NCBI RefSeq assembly: GCF_000695625.1
Contig: NZ_JMQI01000064.1
Location: forward strand, 62,001-126,000
Reading direction: 5' to 3'
Length of the DNA: 64,000 bases
Origin: Amycolatopsis rifamycinica
GTDB lineage: Bacteria > Actinomycetota > Actinomycetes > Mycobacteriales > Pseudonocardiaceae
In this document: positions 61,496 to 64,000 of the stretch, piece by piece
Position numbering within the stretch: position 1 is the first letter of the stretch
Layout: each line of letters begins with the position of its first letter
The notes under the pieces: generated by a model
The model's input: the letters and a program-made list of their open reading frames with translations, nothing else
Told to the model about the DNA's origin: nothing
The model's database searches: none
Translations under genes and position numbers: made by a program

Positions 61496-62739
61496 TTCCG
61501 GGTGGCTGGGAGGGCGAAGCGGATTTCGCGGGCCAAGGCGGGGTCGAGGGTGGTGCAGGCTGCGTCGATTTCGGCGGCCAGGGCCGGGGGCGGGGTGGTG
61601 TAGGTGGTCGTCGAGTGCCGGAGCCAGGTGTGGATGTCCTGGTGGGCCTGGGCGGCCAGGTCCGGGTCGGCCAGCAGGGCGAGGTCCGTGTGCAGGCGCA
61701 CCCACGTGTCGTGGTCGCGGAGGAGGGCCGCGGCCGCCCGGCGCGTGTGGACCGGGCGGGCGGGGTCCAGCAGGGCCCGCAGCGTGGCCGGGTCGGTGAA
61801 CCGCCCGCGCAGGAACGTCACCACCTGGCGGGTCACCGCGGGCGACGGGTCGGTCAGCAACGGCCGCACCGCCTCCGACTCCGGCGCGATCCGGCGCAGG
61901 CCGCGGACCGCCGCGCGGCGGATCCGGGGCCGGTCGTCGGCGAGGTGACGCTCCAGCCGCGCAGCGTCGGCGGCCGTGCCGGTCTCACCGAGTCCGGCGA
62001 TCGCGCCGAACGACGCCGGCATCGCGCGGTAGTGCGCCGCCGGGTCGCCGCCCGCCTTCAGGACCAGGGCTTGCGCCATCGACCGGACCGCCGACGAACG
62101 GTCCGCCAGGGAGACCACGGCGGCGTCGGTGCCGAGCAGCGTCAACGCCCGCACCCGGACCTTCGGTGCGCCGGCCGCCGCCAGCTCCTCGACGTGTTCG
62201 CCGCGGTCGAGCAGCACGTTGCCGCACACCGCGCGGACCACGAAGTCGTGGTCCCGCAACGCGATGTCGAGCAGCCGCTCGCGGGAAAGAAGCCCGATCG
62301 CCTCGCCGTGGAACCAGCGGCGGGTTTCCCGGTCCTCGAGTGCCAACGCGTCCTCGAGCACGTTCGGCAGCGCCTCGCGCAGCAGCGTGGTCATCCAGTC
62401 GTCGACCGCACGCCGCCGCAGGAGGCCGAGCAGCGGCAGCATCGCGCGCAGCGTGGGCTGGTCCAGTTTGGACGAGACGGCCGACCGGGCGCGCTCCCGG
62501 ACCGGCCGGACCCAGTCGACGCACCGGAGCAGCAGGAGCGGCAGCGCTTCGGGGTCCGTGCTGACCGCCAGCCGTTCGACGGCGGCCTCGCGCAGATACC
62601 CGTTGCTGTCACACGCGGCTTCGGCCAGTTCTTCGCGCGAAAGCCGGCGGCGCAGCCGCCTTTCGGCGCGGTACCACGACGCTCGCCGCACGGCCGTGTC
62701 GAACTCGATCCACTGCCGCACGTCCTCGAAAACGATCAT
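61462..62739 (-). CDS. HEAT-repeat protein
   Basis: 425 residues, built of alpha-helical repeats of about 30 residues rich in Leu, Ala and Arg: LREAAVERLAVSTDPEALPLLLLR, VRPVRERARSAVSSKLDQPTLRAML, VVRAVCGNVLLDRGEHVEEL, KVRVRALTLLGTDAAVVSLADRSSAVRSMAQALVLKAGG and PRIRRAAVRGLRRIAPESEAVRPLLTDPSPAVTRQVVTFL. Such proteins act as protein-binding scaffolds. There is no catalytic motif or signal peptide. The last 12 residues (RNSRDQGRNSRD) come from 21-bp repeat DNA: each unit gives seven codons. It is followed upstream by the hisS gene. Confidence 0.85.
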   Translation of the reverse strand: MIVFEDVRQWIEFDTAVRRASWYRAERRLRRRLSREELAEAACDSNGYLREAAVERLAVSTDPEALPLLLLRCVDWVRPVRERARSAVSSKLDQPTLRAMLPLLGLLRRRAVDDWMTTLLREALPNVLEDALALEDRETRRWFHGEAIGLLSRERLLDIALRDHDFVVRAVCGNVLLDRGEHVEELAAAGAPKVRVRALTLLGTDAAVVSLADRSSAVRSMAQALVLKAGGDPAAHYRAMPASFGAIAGLGETGTAADAARLERHLADDRPRIRRAAVRGLRRIAPESEAVRPLLTDPSPAVTRQVVTFLRGRFTDPATLRALLDPARPVHTRRAAAALLRDHDTWVRLHTDLALLADPDLAAQAHQDIHTWLRHSTTTYTTPPPALAAEIDAACTTLDPALAREIRFALPATRNSRDQGRNSRD

Positions 62740-62746
62740 CGGCCTC

Positions 62747-62784
62747 CCCCTCCGGCGCCCAGGATGCCCTGGCGCCGGAGGGGA
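62747..62784 (-). terminator. Hairpin after hisS
   Basis: CCCCTCCGGCGCC (62747-62759) and GGCGCCGGAGGGG are perfect complements around a loop that itself pairs partly (AGG/CCT). It lies 12 bases after the hisS stop and has no T run. Confidence 0.7.
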
Positions 62785-62795
62785 GTCGAACCCAT

Positions 62796-64000
62796 TTACG
62801 CGAGCAGGGCCCGCACGGCCGCCGGGGCGTCCGCGGCCGCGACCGGGTTCTGCTCGCGCGTCGCCAGGCTCCGGACCGTCACGTTCCCGGCGGCCCAGTC
62901 CTCCTGGCCGACGATCACCACCGCGACCGCGCCCGCCTTGTCCGCGCGGGTCAGCTCCTTGCCGAGCTTGCGGTGCTCGATCGGCGTCGACGTCCGCAGT
63001 CCCGCGGCGCGCAGGGACGCCGCCACCGAACGGGCCGCGTCCGAAAGGTCCTCGGTCACCGGGATGACCATGACGTCGACCTCGCTGCGCGGGGCCGGCG
63101 TCAGTCCGTGCGTGTCGAGGAAGTCGATCAGCGTCACGTCGCCCATGCCGAACCCGATGCCCGGGATCTGCTGCGGCGTGAACATCGACGCGAGGTCGCT
63201 GTAGCGGCCGCCGCCGAAGAGGGCGCGGCGGTTCTCCGGCGAGGTGTCGAAGACTTCGAACACGGTCGACGTGTAGTACGCCAGCCCGCGCACGATGATC
63301 GGCTCGTACTTCACCAGCGAGCTCGCGCTGCTGTTGAGCACCTTCACGAGGTTCGACTGCTCCCGCACCTCGGCGGGCAGCTCGTCGAGCAGCGCCTCGC
63401 CCGCGTCGAGCGTCTCGGCGAGCTTCTCGAACTGCTTGTCCGACAGCCCGATCTCCCCGGCGCTCTCGGCCAGCTTCTCGCGCGGGTACTTCTCCCAGCG
63501 GTCGACGAGCGCGAACACCTGGGCCAGGTGGTCGGCCGACACCCCGGCGACGTCGGTGAGCGCCGACGTCAGCAGGTTCCGGTCGTTGACGCGCAGCACG
63601 AACATGTCCGGCGTCGCGCCCAGCGCGGCCATCATGTCGTGCACCAGCTCGAAGATCTCGATCTCGCAGTTGGCGCTGTCCGAGCCGAAGATGTCCGCGT
63701 TGATCTGCCAGTGCTCGCGCACGCGGCCGCGCTGCGGCGCCTCGTAGCGGTGGCAGTTCGGGTGGCTGTACCAGCGGACGGGGAACGACAGCGACTTCGC
63801 GCTGCCGGCGATCATCCGCGCCACCGACGGCGTCATCTCCGGCCGCAGCGCCAGCCGCCGCCCGCCCTTGTCGGTGAGGGTGTACAGCTGCTTGTCCGCG
63901 ATCTCCTGGCCGGACTTCCGCTCGTAGATCTCGGCCGACTCGAGGATCGGGCCGTCGTAGCGGAGGAAGCCGCGGCGCTCGAGGACGTCGTAGAGATGAC
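62796..64000 (-). CDS. hisS: Histidine--tRNA ligase, 3' part only
   Basis: 401 residues visible; the start is beyond the right edge. The first complete codon is His at 63996-63998 (HLYDVLERRGFLRYDGP). Class II motif 2 is LYTLTDKGGRRLALRPEMTPSVAR, then FRYHRY-equivalent 'KSLSFPVRWYSHPNCHRYEAPQRGRVREHWQINADIFG'. HisA motif 1 GLAYYTSTVFEVFD and the histidine-binding ALFGGGRYSDLASMF are present, followed by motif 3 GIGFGMGDVTL and the anticodon-binding C-terminal domain. It charges tRNA-His. The hairpin downstream separates it from the HEAT gene. Confidence 0.96.
   Translation of the reverse strand, partial: HLYDVLERRGFLRYDGPILESAEIYERKSGQEIADKQLYTLTDKGGRRLALRPEMTPSVARMIAGSAKSLSFPVRWYSHPNCHRYEAPQRGRVREHWQINADIFGSDSANCEIEIFELVHDMMAALGATPDMFVLRVNDRNLLTSALTDVAGVSADHLAQVFALVDRWEKYPREKLAESAGEIGLSDKQFEKLAETLDAGEALLDELPAEVREQSNLVKVLNSSASSLVKYEPIIVRGLAYYTSTVFEVFDTSPENRRALFGGGRYSDLASMFTPQQIPGIGFGMGDVTLIDFLDTHGLTPAPRSEVDVMVIPVTEDLSDAARSVAASLRAAGLRTSTPIEHRKLGKELTRADKAGAVAVVIVGQEDWAAGNVTVRSLATREQNPVAAADAPAAVRALLA

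Noticed and set aside
61390..61500. Attachment site or insertion-sequence ends at the repeat cluster
   Set aside because: No integrase or transposase nearby and no target duplication. The 21-base period and the two other loci fit a dispersed repeat better.

Overview
The window is very GC-rich actinomycete chromosome. Its genes are densely packed, with many GTG starts and many ATGA or GTGA stop/start overlaps. Gene content and style fit the Pseudonocardiaceae, most likely Amycolatopsis or a close relative; this genus-level call is inference. From memory of M. tuberculosis, the left part follows the conserved actinobacterial block icd - trpS - YihY - dacB - sdhCDAB - cdd - deoA - add - upp (Rv3339c to Rv3309c), with local insertions.

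Region by region. 1-11004: end of icd, a small SH3-like membrane protein, a metallo-beta-lactamase-fold hydrolase divergent from exonuclease III, trpS with a P-loop kinase, a YihY/BrkB membrane protein, an acyl-CoA-dehydrogenase-like flavoprotein coupled to an HxlR regulator, a D,D-carboxypeptidase and a secreted subtilase. 11016-14487: sdhCDAB on the minus strand, facing the subtilase across a perfect 16-bp hairpin. 15145-25198: purine/nucleoside salvage, with a BMP-type ABC importer (binding lipoprotein, double ATPase, two permeases), cdd, deoA and, after a secreted protein and a coiled-coil protein, add. 25292-33915: MFS transporter, a large 21-bp repeat array, an acidic protein divergent from a DUF3516 helicase, an F420/NADP reductase-like gene divergent from an HxlR regulator, a membrane protein and a SorC-type sugar regulator.

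34044-38137 is a polyol operon (zinc dehydrogenase plus sugar ABC importer without its own ATPase) with two matching palindromes that are probable SorC operators. 38205-41678 holds a 3Fe-4S ferredoxin, two tandem CYP105-like P450s and a divergent TetR gene. 41744-48903 has a GH12-like lipoprotein, a beta-family protein, the deoC operon with one normal and one truncated aldehyde dehydrogenase, a DUF1707 protein, a small phosphatase and upp. Together with cdd, deoA and add this gives a near-complete route from imported nucleosides to free bases and deoxyribose phosphate, then acetaldehyde and triose phosphate.

48968-64000: a GT-C-like membrane enzyme, an ECF sigma factor with a membrane partner, TetR and MerR regulators, an aldo/keto reductase, and a tightly coupled redox operon (FOXRED2-like flavoprotein, FMN alpha-hydroxy-acid oxidase, a P450 with three altered signature motifs, a cation/proton antiporter) followed by a two-component system. 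A HEAT-repeat protein and the 3' part of hisS close the window. I consider the redox operon the best candidate for an undescribed system.

A second theme is a dispersed repeat with a strict 21-bp period and a CACGCG/TGATCA-type core. It occurs at three loci (about 26.5, 32.9 and 61.4 kb), always at gene 3' ends, and at two of them it supplies the stop codons and last residues of the flanking genes. I saw no tRNA, rRNA, CRISPR array, intact insertion sequence or phage module.
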